Positions 1-10,530 of a stretch of DNA of 64,000 bases are shown piece by piece. Every line of letters begins with the position of its first letter. Position 1 is the stretch's first letter. A program made the translations under genes and the position numbers. Source of the DNA: Ichthyophis bannanicus (lineage: Eukaryota > Chordata > Amphibia > Gymnophiona > Ichthyophiidae). The stretch is from assembly GCA_033557465.1 (NCBI GenBank), contig CM066043.1:114744778-114808777 (forward strand). The letters run 5' to 3'. The notes below the pieces were generated by a model, which ran no database searches, was not told where the DNA came from, and saw nothing but the letters and a program-made list of their open reading frames with translations.

Positions 1-619
1 ATTGTGCATAACTGGAATAACCATTTAAAAAGACAAACACGAAAACAAGAGCGTGACATCGCTGGCAGATGCTTTTAAATCTGTGCACTTGTGGGGAACT
101 GATTAAAAGCCAACTTCCAAAAGTCAAACTTTTTGCAACTGAAAGATACTTTTGAATGCCAAATAGTTAAGTTACAATTCCCCCTTCAAGCTCTCCTCCA
201 CAACAGGTAAAAACAAAAATTTGCCAAGAGATGTATGTGACTTGAAACAGGTTTAACTGTGTAATGAAGGATTTCCCAAACTATGCATACAACACATGTA
301 TGTCTGCATGCTGCAACTTACATGTACAACTACATACATACTGATTTAAATATGTAAATATGCTTTTTACATATGCAAACGTCATGCAACTCTTCTAAAT
401 GTCTTGGATCATCCATAAGCACTGGTAATACAAATTAAGCCTAAACAATCTGCACTGAAACACCAGATACAATCAAGGCTGAAAGCGCACCCGTTTTTTT
501 TGTTTTTTTACCTTTATGGAAGGCCAAGCAACAGTTGTAAATGACTAATAAATTCAAAATGTCAAGATATTACATTAAGATTGGTGGCGAAATGTGGTAA
601 TGGCTCAAGTTATTCCCCA
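1..619. other. AT-rich non-coding sequence
   Basis: I see no coding exon, RNA gene or recognisable element. If PNLDC1 continues leftward, this is part of its intron 6. Confidence 0.5.
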
Positions 620-756
620 GTTCACACCCAGTTGATTTTCCCTGTTATCTGTAAACCTAGATCAGTCATGTACTGACAGGTATGTTGTTGTTCAATGTAA
701 ACCGCACTGATGAATAGTGCGGTATATAAAAAATGTTAAATAAATAAATAAACTTC
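620..756 (+). repeat. L2-type LINE 3' tail
   Basis: The stretch ends in GTAAACCGCACTGATGAA then AGTGCGGTATATAAA and a run of TAAA units. The same hairpin-like tail (ACCGC...GCGGTATATAA) ends the LINE copies at about 10.5 and 10.9 kb. It is therefore a 5'-truncated copy of that L2-like family reduced to its 3' UTR. The sequence from 770 to 960 that follows is GC-rich, carries a TGACGTCA at 858-865, and is not assigned. Confidence 0.75.
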
Positions 757-1182
757 TCGTGTTCTCACCCTTTATCTACATGACACAATTATAAAACAAA
801 ATGACTGCCGGGCGCCGCACGGATCGCTCCTCACTAGCAGGCACGCGGAAAGGCAGTTGACGTCATCTCCCTGCCTGCACCTGCACGTACGGCAGAGGGG
901 CCGGATTAAAAGGTCCGCGGGCCGTAGTTTGCCAACTCCTGGTCTAGAATGACTCAAGGACAGGACATTAACTGGTAAGTAAAATGGCACCTTCCATGGC
1001 ACCTGCTAGACCAATCCAGACAAGTGGGACGTACCAAAGCTACAATGCCACTGGGCAGGAAGAACACACAGCAGCTCACAAAACCCTTGAGCCAAAGGCC
1101 GTATCTGCCCACACGCAGACATCCAAGCGGTAATGCTTATCACTGCTCGACAAATGTCTACAGGAGCTACCAAGTTCTGCTC

Positions 1183-2066
1183 ACCTATAAGGATGCTTGT
1201 GCTGGGGTAGAATGGGTGCATAAACCCTCCAAAACCAGCTGGATCTGCAAAAGATATGCCGAGGCAATGGCCTCCTCAATCCAACGCCCCAAGGTCGACT
1301 TGGCCACCGTGTCATCTTTGTGTTGGCCAGCAAACAATACAAAAAGATGGTTGAACTTACAAAAGGAATTAGTCATCTCCAAGTACTGGAGCGGCACCAT
1401 CCGGCCATCCACAAGGCAAAGAACCTTATCCTTCCCTCTGACACTGCTCCTTAGAGAAGGAAGACTGGCAGAACACCTGGTTAATGTCAAAGGGAGAAAG
1501 CACCTTAGGCAAGAAGGAAGGCACAGACTGAATAGAAACAGCCTCCTTTGAAAAAAGACAGAAAGATTTTGGCAAGACAGAGCCTGCAGCTTGGAAATAC
1601 ACCTTGCGGAACAAACCACAACCAAGAAAAACATCTTGAGCATTAAATCCTTTAAAAGTAGCACATTTCAATGACTCAAAAGGCATTGCCATCAGGGCTG
1701 AGGGCACCAGACACAGATTCCAGGAAGGGATCAGAATGGAGGGGAGGGAGGATTTAGATGCTGAATCCCCCGGATAAAGCACGAGACATCTGGGTGCAAG
1801 GCTAGAGACTTACCAGCCACAGTACCTTGGAAACACACCAAAGTTGCCACCTGAACTTCCAGGAAACGAAAGGAAGGGCCCTTCTCCAGGTTGTCCTGTA
1901 AAAGGGCCAACAGAGGGCATCATGGCTGCCTCAGAAGCCAACTGCCGAGTGCCACACCACCACTCAAGGAGGCACCAGATCCGCATGTATGCTAGCTTGG
2001 TAGACCTCCTCCAGGCTCCAAGCAGAATAGAGACCACTGCTGGACAGTAGTCCTCACACACTCATC
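1183..2066 (-). pseudogene. DIRS tyrosine recombinase, broken
   Basis: The N-terminal part shows RRSTKLAYMRIWCLLEWWC (the core-binding STK.AY...W..F..WC pattern). The catalytic part is spread over two frames and includes SARCISKLQAL around the first catalytic arginine, then FVLFAGQHKDDTVAKSTL followed by GRWIEEAIA, and the GLCTHSTPAQA box, where the usual R of HSTRAQA is replaced by P. Frameshifts and the lost arginine make it inactive. Confidence 0.75.
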
Positions 2067-2499
2067 ACCTTCCAACAGCCAAGCCATAAGCAAAAAGTGA
2101 ACCAGGTCCTCAAGGACTAATCGGTTCCTGCCACAACAGGCCCTGAGATGGAGGCAAATGAAAAAGAGGTGCCTGTAGGAGTCGCATCAGGTCTCTGAAC
2201 CACAATTTTCTTGGCCAAACTGGTGCCACCAGGTAGCGTTTTATATGCTAAATACACACCCCACTAGGGGCCAAGGAGGAAACACTTAAAGCAGGTGCTG
2301 ACTCAGCCAAGGCTGGGTGTCGACACCCTCGAACCCCATCTCTGTTTGGCAACTGAAACAGCAGAAAATGTTGATCCATCAGATCTATTTCATGGCACCC
2401 AGCAGCACAGAACCAACTGAAATGCCTCCTGATTCAACACTCACTCCAGGATCTAGACAGTGCTGGCTGAGGAAGTCCACTTCCACACTGTCTACCCCA

Positions 2500-3800
2500 G
2501 CAATGTACTGAGCCAACGCGGCTAGGAGGTTCCTCTCCACAAAGGCAAAACAGGAGAGCCAGCTCCAGAACTACCCCAACACTCCTTGTGCCTCCTTACC
2601 AACTGACATAAGCTACCACCATGGCATTGTGGAAGAGTGGAGTGGAGAAGTAGCCTAATGATTAGAGCACTGGCTTGGGTTTGATTCCCACTAGCACTCC
2701 TTGTGGCCTTGAGCAAGTCACTTAACTTGGATTTTTTTGAGGCAGTGAAAGGTTATCAATGTCCCTGTTTAATGTACATTACTAATATCTGTTAAATTGT
2801 CTGAAAACACGCAAACTGCCAGGCCCTCGAGTAGGGGCTGGAAATACAGAAGAACCAATTGGTGGCTCGAAGTGATTGATGGACCACACTGCTTCCCTGC
2901 GATTCTAACGGCCCTGGACCCTAAGGTCTTGGCAATGGGCTCCCCAGCCTGAGAAACTGCAAACCATTGTCAAAAGGATCCATAAAAAAAAAAAAACGTT
3001 ATCCAGCGGCATGCCCTTCCTCAGATGACAGGGCTCCCGCCACCACTGCAGGCTGGACTTCATCATCAACAGGAACAGAAGCCTGCTCTTGAACTCCTGA
3101 AAACCTGGGGACCACCGAACCAGCAAGGACGCCACAGCTGTTGCATGTGAGGAGACACCCACGGCACCATCTCTACGGTCACCGCCATCCATTCAAGGAA
3201 CTGAAGATTATCCCAGACTCTGGAATCCCACTGTGCACAGAACAGTGCCAGGAAATCCAAGTCTCTGACTTTTTCCTCTGGCAGGAAACCTCTGCCCACT
3301 CAAATACCAAAGTGTGTTCCCAGAGATTCCAGAGACTGGGAAGGAAACAGTTGGCTCTTGCCCGATTGATCACCAGCCAAGACTTTACAAAAAAAGACAC
3401 CACTTAGGACACCATCCGAGGTGCTCCTGAAGGAATGGACCCAGATGAGCCAGTCCAGATAGGGATGGACACAGATCCCTCAGCGCCACAGTTGCCACCA
3501 CCATGACTTTGGAAAACATCCTCAGGGTGGTGGACAGCCCAACAGGGAGGATGGCAAACTGACAGTGAGAGCTAAGCATGGCGCAATCAAGATACTTTGC
3601 TTATTCGCCCAGATCAGGAATGAAACTATGCCTAGGCCAGATCCACAGAATCCAAGAACTCTCCTCAGAGCACTGCTTGAATCATGGCACGTAAGGTTTC
3701 CATCTAAAAGCGCTGGACACACAAGTGCCTGTTGACCCCCACGAGGTCCAGAATGGGCCAGAAGGGGGTTTTTTTGGCACCATAAGATATATGGCATATC
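2500..3800 (-). pseudogene. DIRS reverse transcriptase / RNase H, broken
   Basis: The RT is recognised by ILDLVGVNRHLCVQRF (usual form LDLR.LNR....QRF) and by QFAILPVGLSTTLRMFSKVM (usual form QF..LPFGLS.APR.FTKVM). The RNase H part shows FLPEEKVRDL, VWDNLQFLEWM, SGWGAHCQDL and, further on, QYIAGVDSVEVDFLSQ (usual form .IPG..N..AD.LSR). Several frame changes and stops occur, so no functional enzyme is possible. A SINE at 2640-2825 interrupts it. Confidence 0.75.
2640..2825 (+). repeat. tRNA-derived SINE
   Basis: A pol III head is visible: TAGCCTAATGATTAGAGCA (box A-like) and GGTTTGATTCC (box B-like). It is followed by the body CTTGTGGCCTTGAGCAAGTC ACTTAAC. Related copies lie at 16190-16375 (plus) and 25226-25350 (minus). 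It is inserted in the DIRS RNase H region. Confidence 0.7.
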
Positions 3801-3869
3801 TGCCCTTGCCCTGCTTGTCTGCCAGGACCGGCACCATTGTCTTCACGTGCAACAACTTGTCCAAGGTGG

Positions 3870-5850
3870 TTCACAGAGTGGCACTTTTGATTGCAGGCCC
3901 ACAATGGGAGATGAAGGCATCCAGAATTGGCTCCTTGCATTCCAGGACATAGCTGAACTGAACAGTGTCTAGCACCCAGCGATCCTTGGAAACCCCAGTT
4001 GATTCCTGAAAGAAAAGGAGAAGCCTGCCTCCAACCAGAGGAACTGGGGAAAAGGCCCCCATACCTTCATTGGGCAGCCTGGGAGGGCCCTCCTCTGGGT
4101 GGGATCGAGTCTCTGAGCCCACGCTCTCCACAAAAGGACTGAGAATGAACCCAGAAGCAGAAGGGAAGAGGGATTTGTTGTTTGTTTTTTTCAGGTCGGT
4201 AAAGATGAGTCCCAAGACCTTCGGGGATCTAGCCAGCACATCCTCAGTTGATAGGTAGAGGCTGACAAGACAGGGGCACCAGCCCGCTTCACAGGCTCCT
4301 TGGCAGTAATGTGGTAAGATTTTCATCTCACCCAGGACCTTAACTAGCTTCTCCATATCAGCTTCAAAAGAAGTTTCCCCTTAAAAGCCAAGTGGGCCAA
4401 CTGAGCTTTGGAGGATATGCTTGCTGTCTAGTACTGGAGCCAAATCCAGCACCGTGACAGCATCATCAGGGCACTAGCCTTGGACGCCAAAAGAACCAGG
4501 ATATACATGCCATCAGAAAGGAAGGCCACAGCAGACTCCAAAAGAGGGGTAGAAACATCTGGTGGACGAGACTGAATCCACTGGAGCAGGGCTAGAGATG
4601 TTAGGCCTGCACATACCGCAACTGAAGAATAGCAGCTGCCACAGCGAACTGGTTGTTCTTATTGATAATTCCAAGAATACTACAAATTTACATTGAAAGA
4701 GAAAATATAGAAATCTATATAGTGCACATCACAGGGAGCTACCAATATCAATTATATACAATATAGAAAAAATCATCATTACAAATAGAAAATCATGCAT
4801 GGAAGGGAGTCACTGCCCTAAAATATTTATACAAAACTAATTATTTCAACTTGTTGCGTTATATAGCAAAATAATATACATTATATCTGTGGAACATGAT
4901 TTACAATAAACGATTCTAAAGACGAGGCCTCAGAGAAAACATACTTGGTGCCCCCTAATGTAACCAAACATTTACAGGGAAACAAGGAAAAAGGATGCAC
5001 CAAGCGAACTGGTTCTTCAACACAAATCCACCTTTTGGTCCAGAGTATTCTTTAAGGTCAATCTGCCTTTCACAGGAATGGTGGTCCATCTGGTAACCGC
5101 CATTACCTGCATATCCACCTTAGAAATATCAACCACACAACGCACTACGTCTCCAAGAGAGCTTGCATCTTCTTATACAAGCTTAGTCCCTTAGGCAGGG
5201 AGTTGGGGTAATCCCACTCCGGCTGAACAGGCCCTTAAGCACCTCCAAGAAAACAGTAGTGGATTTCCAAACCCCTTGCAGGAGCAGATGCCTCTCTGGT
5301 TCCTGCTCTGTGACTGGAGACTCCGCCAAGCTCAAAGTGGATAAGACCCTGAGATCAACATTGCCAGTTCCTAGAACAGGCAAATAACCTCAGCCTCCTC
5401 ACAATCTGCTGAAGGCAAGAGTATTTCCTCATCCATATCTCAATCCAAGCCACAGCTGACCCCATTTTGGGGGGGGGGGGGGGGAACGCCCCTGCCGGGA
5501 ACACTTTGCCCATCAGTTGAAGAAGGCTTCCACTCTCAGCCTGCCCCCATGAGACTGCATGTCCATGCCAGAATGACCAGGCCTGTTGCAAAGGGAAAGA
5601 AGTCCAGGGAGGACAACCTGGACTCCAGCAGCTTTCCTCATGGAAATTACGCCCCTACACTTGGGAACAGTCACCGATCCCCTATAGGATGGGGGAGAGG
5701 CCCACAGCATGGATGCCGGATCCTCCTGCCAGCTGAATATCCTTACCCATAGGGCCGTCCACCTCTTGCTGCACTGAGGCAGGTAAGGTCCTGCAGGGAA
5801 ACTCCTCTCGGGGACAAGACGTCCTCTCCATGGGGCATTGAGCTCCACCC
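3870..5850 (-). pseudogene. DIRS gag-like and pre-RT region, broken
   Basis: The best part lies at 4356-3871 and ends in a stretch with VGGRLLLFFQESTGVSKDRW followed by VLDTVQFSYVLE. That matches the linker just ahead of DIRS reverse transcriptases (a GGRL..F...W....SDRWVL pattern, from family knowledge). Upstream, 5850-4400 is proline/serine-rich and poorly conserved, as expected for a DIRS gag. A G-run at about 5467-5482 interrupts it. The gag assignment of the far upstream part is weak. Confidence 0.55.
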
Positions 5851-5899
5851 TCCGACCAGTATCATCACCCAGCGCTGTGCACAGGAGACTTAGACACTA

Positions 5900-6570
5900 C
5901 TGCAGGCACATCCATACTGGCAGACCCCTTCCTGAGGGCCTCGCCAGAGGGCCCTTTGACGTGACCCTTAGATGTGGACTAGAGACAGGCCTGTCCAAGA
6001 CCTAAGCGCCAATGCAATCAAACCAACACAACTAAAAAACCTCCAGTGCAACACAGTGGAACCAAGGCTGCACGTACTGACAAGAGAGACTGAGAGCATC
6101 ATTATAATAGCACCTCAAAGCAGCCAACCAACAGAATATACAAAGAACTCTCCCGTAACACTGCAGACCAATGTGATACACTAGGTGAGCACTACTACTC
6201 CGATTCAATTAAATTTACTTCATGACAGCTATGTTTGAGGCCAGCAGAGTGAATCGGTAACACAATGGAAACTATAAGCTACTAGAATCCACACTGTTAG
6301 CATTTCCACTTAAAGCTCACTTATAGCCTGAGTAGTACACACAGAAACACACAGACTGAAATATGGAGTTCATACCAATAGTAGCGCTTTATTTGGTTAT
6401 ATCACTCATCCTGATGTCAATATATTCAAGCATACATAGCATGCCCACATGACCAACTAGGTCGCAGCTTTCAACACATAGACTATATACAAGAACTCCC
6501 TCTAATAGACAATACTACTCCAACTAGTAGACTCAAATATCCCAATAAACAATTACCACAACCCATCTCA
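5900..6570. other. Unassigned sequence before the LINE nest
   Basis: There is no long open frame. The A/C-rich composition on the plus strand resembles the LINE coding strand that follows, so part of it may be the 5' region of that LINE. Confidence 0.35.
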
Positions 6571-7061
6571 TGTGATCACACTAATTCATGTATTTTCATC
6601 TGTGATATGATTAATGTAAGATCAGTAAGTAATAAGAACCTTATAATAATGAATAAAAATATGGATATAGTATTCATAACAAACACCTGGCTACTAAACA
6701 TAGATCTGATTTGGTCTGGAGTTTTCAGTTGGTTTAAATACGACATATTCAACTGTTGATGGGAAGGCAAACGAGGAGGTAGTCTCCTCATAATCAAAGA
6801 AGACCTTAACATCTCTCTAATATCAGCCAGAAGTGTGGACGACATAGACATACTAACAACTGAGACCAAACATCTTATGTTCATCCTTTTACACAAAGCC
6901 CCACAACAGACAAAACAACCTGACCACAATTCTAAAGCAAGCCTGTAATAAAGCAATCAACTCATTCTTGGGGACCTCAATTTAGTTTTGTTAAAGAATT
7001 CTCAAGCACACTCCTTCCTGTGTGCAATGGACGACAGACTACCAACAAATTATAAACTGCT

Positions 7062-7265
7062 CCACACATTTTTATTTTTATTTTATTTATTTTATTTGCA
7101 CATCTTTTATATACCGCCAATTCCCAAGATCAGTGGCGGTTTACATCAAACAATGTTAAAATACATAGAACAATGTACAACTATAACAGGTACATGGAAC
7201 TGTAGACAACTATATACAAGTATTATAACAGATTTAGAACTATTTACAAGATACACATCAGGGGA
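7062..7265 (-). repeat. Antisense L2-type 3' tail inserted in the old LINE
   Basis: The reverse complement reads GTAAACCGCCACTGATC, then GGCGGTATATAAAAG, and ends in (AAATA)n. That is an L2-type 3' end in the opposite orientation to the host LINE. The endonuclease frame stops at its left edge and resumes at its right edge. Confidence 0.7.
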
Positions 7266-7690
7266 ACACACTAGATATGATATTTCTACCCAAAGAAATT
7301 GCAAATATGACAAAGCAAATACATCTTGAAACAGACCCAGTTCCCTGGTCAGATCACTACCTAATCCATTTTGCCCTAACCAATCACTACATAAAACATA
7401 ATGTCAATAACAGAAGTAATATAAATCCCCACTTCAAGCAATTCAATAAAGAGGCATTCTTATAGGAAGTTACTCCAAAACTGAAAAGAAAAATAAATGA
7501 TTTGGATCACCTATTCGAGAACTGGAACACAGTAATCTATGGATACACAGCCAGCAACCAAACTACAACTAACAGAAGAATTAATCCATCTAATCCTCAT
7601 GAGTTAAGAGCCACAAAAAGGCAATTAAGAAAAACTGAACGTAAATGGAGAACAAAACTAACCCAAGTACTTATACATGGATACTCTCTG

Positions 7691-7785
7691 GACATGTTTA
7701 ATTTAAAATGTTGTTTTTACTATAAACCACTTTGATCTTTGTAAAGGCAATATAAAAAAATGTTTAAAATAAATACCAAGAAAGT
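7691..7785 (+). repeat. Short L2-type 3' tail inserted in the old LINE
   Basis: The sequence TATAAACCACTTTGATC and GGCAATATAAAAAAATG followed by AAATAAA is a 3' end of another L2 subfamily. It separates the linker at 7690 from the coding sequence that resumes at about 7786. Confidence 0.6.
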
Positions 7786-7815
7786 ATCAACAAGGAATAC
7801 TACACAAAAATAATA

Positions 7816-10245
7816 ATGAAATCAACCAGCCTCAACTTATCAAACTGGATACTAGGAGATTTCAATCTCCCTTCACTTCACTCCAGTCATGCCACTGCCC
7901 TACTAGAAGCAATTAATAATCTGGGCTACAAACAAATCATCAACGAACCCACCCACACCAAAGGGAACATACTGGACATGATCTTTGCCCCTCTGTCATT
8001 ACAAGATCCAAATGAAAAGCTGGTAACATCACTCACTTCTGTACCATGGTCAGATCACAAGCTTATCAATTTCAGCATACCTATCAACAACAACTCTCTA
8101 CACAGCAATGGAACCTTAAGCAACACCACTTCTCGAAATTTCAGAGCCTTCAACAAAGATCTCATACTGGCTGAAACTCTTCCCCTATACAACAATGCAA
8201 CCCTCAACCTTGACAATTTAATCTCCTCATGGAATAAGAATCTTAGCGCTATTGCCCAAAAACCTACGAAGAACAACATCGTAAATAATAGAAAACATTC
8301 TCCTTGGTTCTCTCCTGAACTATGTATCTCCCGCTCTCATTTACGGAAACTAGAGAAAAGATGGAGGCGTTCCCACTCAGCCGGAGACCTGTCAGCTTAC
8401 AGAACTCACCTTGCAATTTACAAAGAGGCTATCCTATCAAATATGAAACAATACCATACTGACACCCTCAAAAGATCTCTAAACAAACCTCGTGACCTCT
8501 TCGAACTAGTTAAATCATTCTCTAAGGAACCATCTCCAAGCCATCCCGAAGAGATCCACCCACAAGAGTTTGCCAACCATTTACAATCCAAGCTACTTCA
8601 AACTGATGAAGTTAACACTTTCATAGCACAAGGCACCACCAGTCCAACTTTACTTTATAAGTTCTCCACACCATCCAAGAAACATGTGGAAGATACTATT
8701 GCAGCACTCAACACCACGACTGCACAAACTGACCCTTGCCCTGCATATTGGATTAAAAATTTACGATCAGAACTCAGCCCACTTATCACAAAAATGATGA
8801 ACCTATCATTCTCAAATGGATCTTTCCCTGCACCACTCAAGCAAACATCCATCAGACCTCTGTTAAAGAACCCTAAACTGGACCCAAGCAAAGTTGAATC
8901 CTATAGACCCATAGCCAGTATACCTCTATTAGCCAAAATAATCGAAAAGGAAGCACAAAGGCAACTCCAAGACCATATAGATTTAGCCTCCCCACTAGAC
9001 CATCGGCAACATGGCTTCAGGGAATACCATGGCGTCGAAACCCTACTTACCTCTCTCTTCAATAAAATCGTCACAGGTATCGACAACATCCATCAAGGTT
9101 TCGCCCTCATCTTTATAGACATTGCGGCAGCCTTTGACTCTGTACACCATGGTCTGCTAATAGAACGACTAAAAGAAAAGGGCATAAGTGGCGTCGCCCT
9201 CGATTGGTGCAGATCGTACCTTGATGGCAGATGGCAGCATGTAAAATCAGGTTCAAGATCTTCCGAACCCTTCCATCAGCGACAAGGCGTCCCCCAAGGG
9301 TCTTCCCTCTCATCTCTATTATTTAATATTTACATGCAACCTATTTTCAACATTATCGAATCATTCAAGGTCGACTGTCTAATTTATGCTGATGACATCC
9401 TCCTATTTATGCCATTCTCCACAGAAAAAATGGACCTTTCGCCACTGATTGAATGCTTCAATACAGTCTCCGAATGGCTCCTATCACAAAACCTCAGGAT
9501 CCAACACAAAAAGTCTGAGGTGCTATTCATCACCAGAGACCAGAAATTCTGCCCCCCAACTCATATAAAAGTTAAAGAAGCTGAGCTCCAAACCAAATCA
9601 GCAATTCGGTACTTAGGGGTCACCCTCGACCAACGACTAGATATGAAAACCCATATATCCAACATAGTCAGAGCCGTATACTTCAAAATCCGGTCACTCA
9701 GACACCTGCAATCCCTTCTAAGCACTGAAGACTTCCGGACAATATACCAAGCACTTATCTTACCACACTTTGACTTTGCCAACGCTATTCTCCAAGGTCT
9801 CCCTCAATCATCTCTAAATCCGTTGCAACTTTCCATGAATGCCGCAGCCAGAATCTTAGTAGGAGCAGCAAGATGCGACCATATAACGCCTATCCTAATA
9901 CAACTTCATTGGCTCCCCGTTCAAGGAAGGCTTACATTCAAATCTTTGTTACTCACCTTCAAATCTATCCATGGCATCACCTCCCCCTCTTTAACCAACA
10001 TCATCCAGCCAGCTCCTCCCAACAGAACAAGGAGAACCCCATCTACAAATGTGCTAGTAATTCCAAAGGCTTCAACAAAGTACACAACCGCAACATCTAA
10101 CAGGGCATTTAGTATCTATGCCCCAAAATGTTGGAACGCATTACCACCAGGCATCCGTGCAATTACTGACCTATCAAAATTCAGAAAGGCTCTCAAATCC
10201 CATTTATTTACTCAATACTACCAGATTAACCCTACCACTACATAA
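7816..10245 (+). CDS. L2-like LINE ORF2 (endonuclease C-end plus reverse transcriptase)
   Basis: An open frame of 809 codons encodes the C-terminal third of an APE endonuclease (WILGDFNLPSLH near residue 10; VPWSDHKLINF) followed by a full reverse transcriptase. RT motifs are in order: PLLKNPKLDP, YRPIASIPLLAKI, HGFREYHG, FIDIAAAFDSVHH (catalytic D at about 435), GVPQGSSLSSLLF and YADDILLF (YADD at about 524-527). The C-terminal HWLPVQGRLTFKSLLLTFK and CWNALPPGIR motifs are typical of the L2 group. The ATG at 7816 lies in flanking DNA, so it is not a true start. The frame is intact, but the protein lacks most of the endonuclease and cannot be autonomous. It runs antisense to PNLDC1. Confidence 0.85.
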   Translation: MKSTSLNLSNWILGDFNLPSLHSSHATALLEAINNLGYKQIINEPTHTKGNILDMIFAPLSLQDPNEKLVTSLTSVPWSDHKLINFSIPINNNSLHSNGTLSNTTSRNFRAFNKDLILAETLPLYNNATLNLDNLISSWNKNLSAIAQKPTKNNIVNNRKHSPWFSPELCISRSHLRKLEKRWRRSHSAGDLSAYRTHLAIYKEAILSNMKQYHTDTLKRSLNKPRDLFELVKSFSKEPSPSHPEEIHPQEFANHLQSKLLQTDEVNTFIAQGTTSPTLLYKFSTPSKKHVEDTIAALNTTTAQTDPCPAYWIKNLRSELSPLITKMMNLSFSNGSFPAPLKQTSIRPLLKNPKLDPSKVESYRPIASIPLLAKIIEKEAQRQLQDHIDLASPLDHRQHGFREYHGVETLLTSLFNKIVTGIDNIHQGFALIFIDIAAAFDSVHHGLLIERLKEKGISGVALDWCRSYLDGRWQHVKSGSRSSEPFHQRQGVPQGSSLSSLLFNIYMQPIFNIIESFKVDCLIYADDILLFMPFSTEKMDLSPLIECFNTVSEWLLSQNLRIQHKKSEVLFITRDQKFCPPTHIKVKEAELQTKSAIRYLGVTLDQRLDMKTHISNIVRAVYFKIRSLRHLQSLLSTEDFRTIYQALILPHFDFANAILQGLPQSSLNPLQLSMNAAARILVGAARCDHITPILIQLHWLPVQGRLTFKSLLLTFKSIHGITSPSLTNIIQPAPPNRTRRTPSTNVLVIPKASTKYTTATSNRAFSIYAPKCWNALPPGIRAITDLSKFRKALKSHLFTQYYQINPTTT

Positions 10246-10530
10246 GTGCCTCTCCCTCACCCCCTCAAGTTAATATATCAACTCCATTGTACACATGTTC
10301 ACACTGAATTCCCAATACTCGGTCTCATTGTACATATGTAAGTAGTTTAGTTTGCATTCCCCGTTTATCCAAGTTATTACTCCTGTTCTATGTAAAGCAT
10401 AAACATGTTATCCAAGTTGTTTTCTCCTGTTCTATGTGAAGCCAAACAGTTTGTTATGGTCATTTGGTTGTATGTAAACCGCGCTGACAATAGTGCGGTA
10501 TATAAGAAATTGTAATAAATAAAATAAATA
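7832..10530 (+). mobile_element. Young 5'-truncated L2-like LINE with target duplication
   Basis: The insert is flanked by the direct repeat AACCAGCC at 7824-7831 and 10531-10538. It starts inside the endonuclease domain, so it is 5'-truncated, and it carries an open reading frame to 10245. It ends with a 3' UTR containing GTAAACCGCGCTGACAATAG then TGCGGTATATAAG and TAAA units. Removing it restores continuity of the older LINE, which reads into QPRELFNIVKSLTK. Confidence 0.85.

Larger units (their letters stand above)
1180..5900 (-). mobile_element. Decayed DIRS-like retrotransposon (tyrosine recombinase type)
   Basis: Read on the minus strand, the order is gag-like region (about 5850-3870), reverse transcriptase (about 3800-3380), RNase H (about 3300-2500) and tyrosine recombinase (about 2065-1180). 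This is the order of DIRS1-group elements. All parts are broken by stops and frameshifts, and a tRNA-derived SINE sits inside the RNase H region. No terminal repeats were identified, so both ends are approximate. DIRS elements are common in amphibians and some reptiles. The element lies in the same orientation as PNLDC1 and probably within its long intron 6. Confidence 0.8.
6570..7831 (+). mobile_element. Old L2-like LINE, endonuclease part (interrupted)
   Basis: Broken frames encode an APE-type endonuclease: LINVRSVSNKNLIIMNKN at the start, GGSLLIIKEDLNI, LILGDLNL, then, after an insertion, LDMIFLPKE and PVPWSDHYLIHFAL (the SDH box). The post-endonuclease linker follows (RATKRQLRKTERKWRTKL). 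The copy continues at 10531 after the younger LINE. It is split by an antisense tail at 7062-7265 and a sense tail at 7691-7785. Confidence 0.75.

Noticed and set aside
858..865. Second TGACGTCA as a promoter CRE
   Set aside because: It lies in a GC-rich repeat-like patch with no gene start nearby.
1024..1551. Plus-strand 175-codon open frame
   Set aside because: It is the complement of the DIRS tyrosine recombinase, which is recognisable on the minus strand.
2640..2715. tRNA gene
   Set aside because: Box A and B-like motifs are present, but no cloverleaf can be formed and a SINE body follows.
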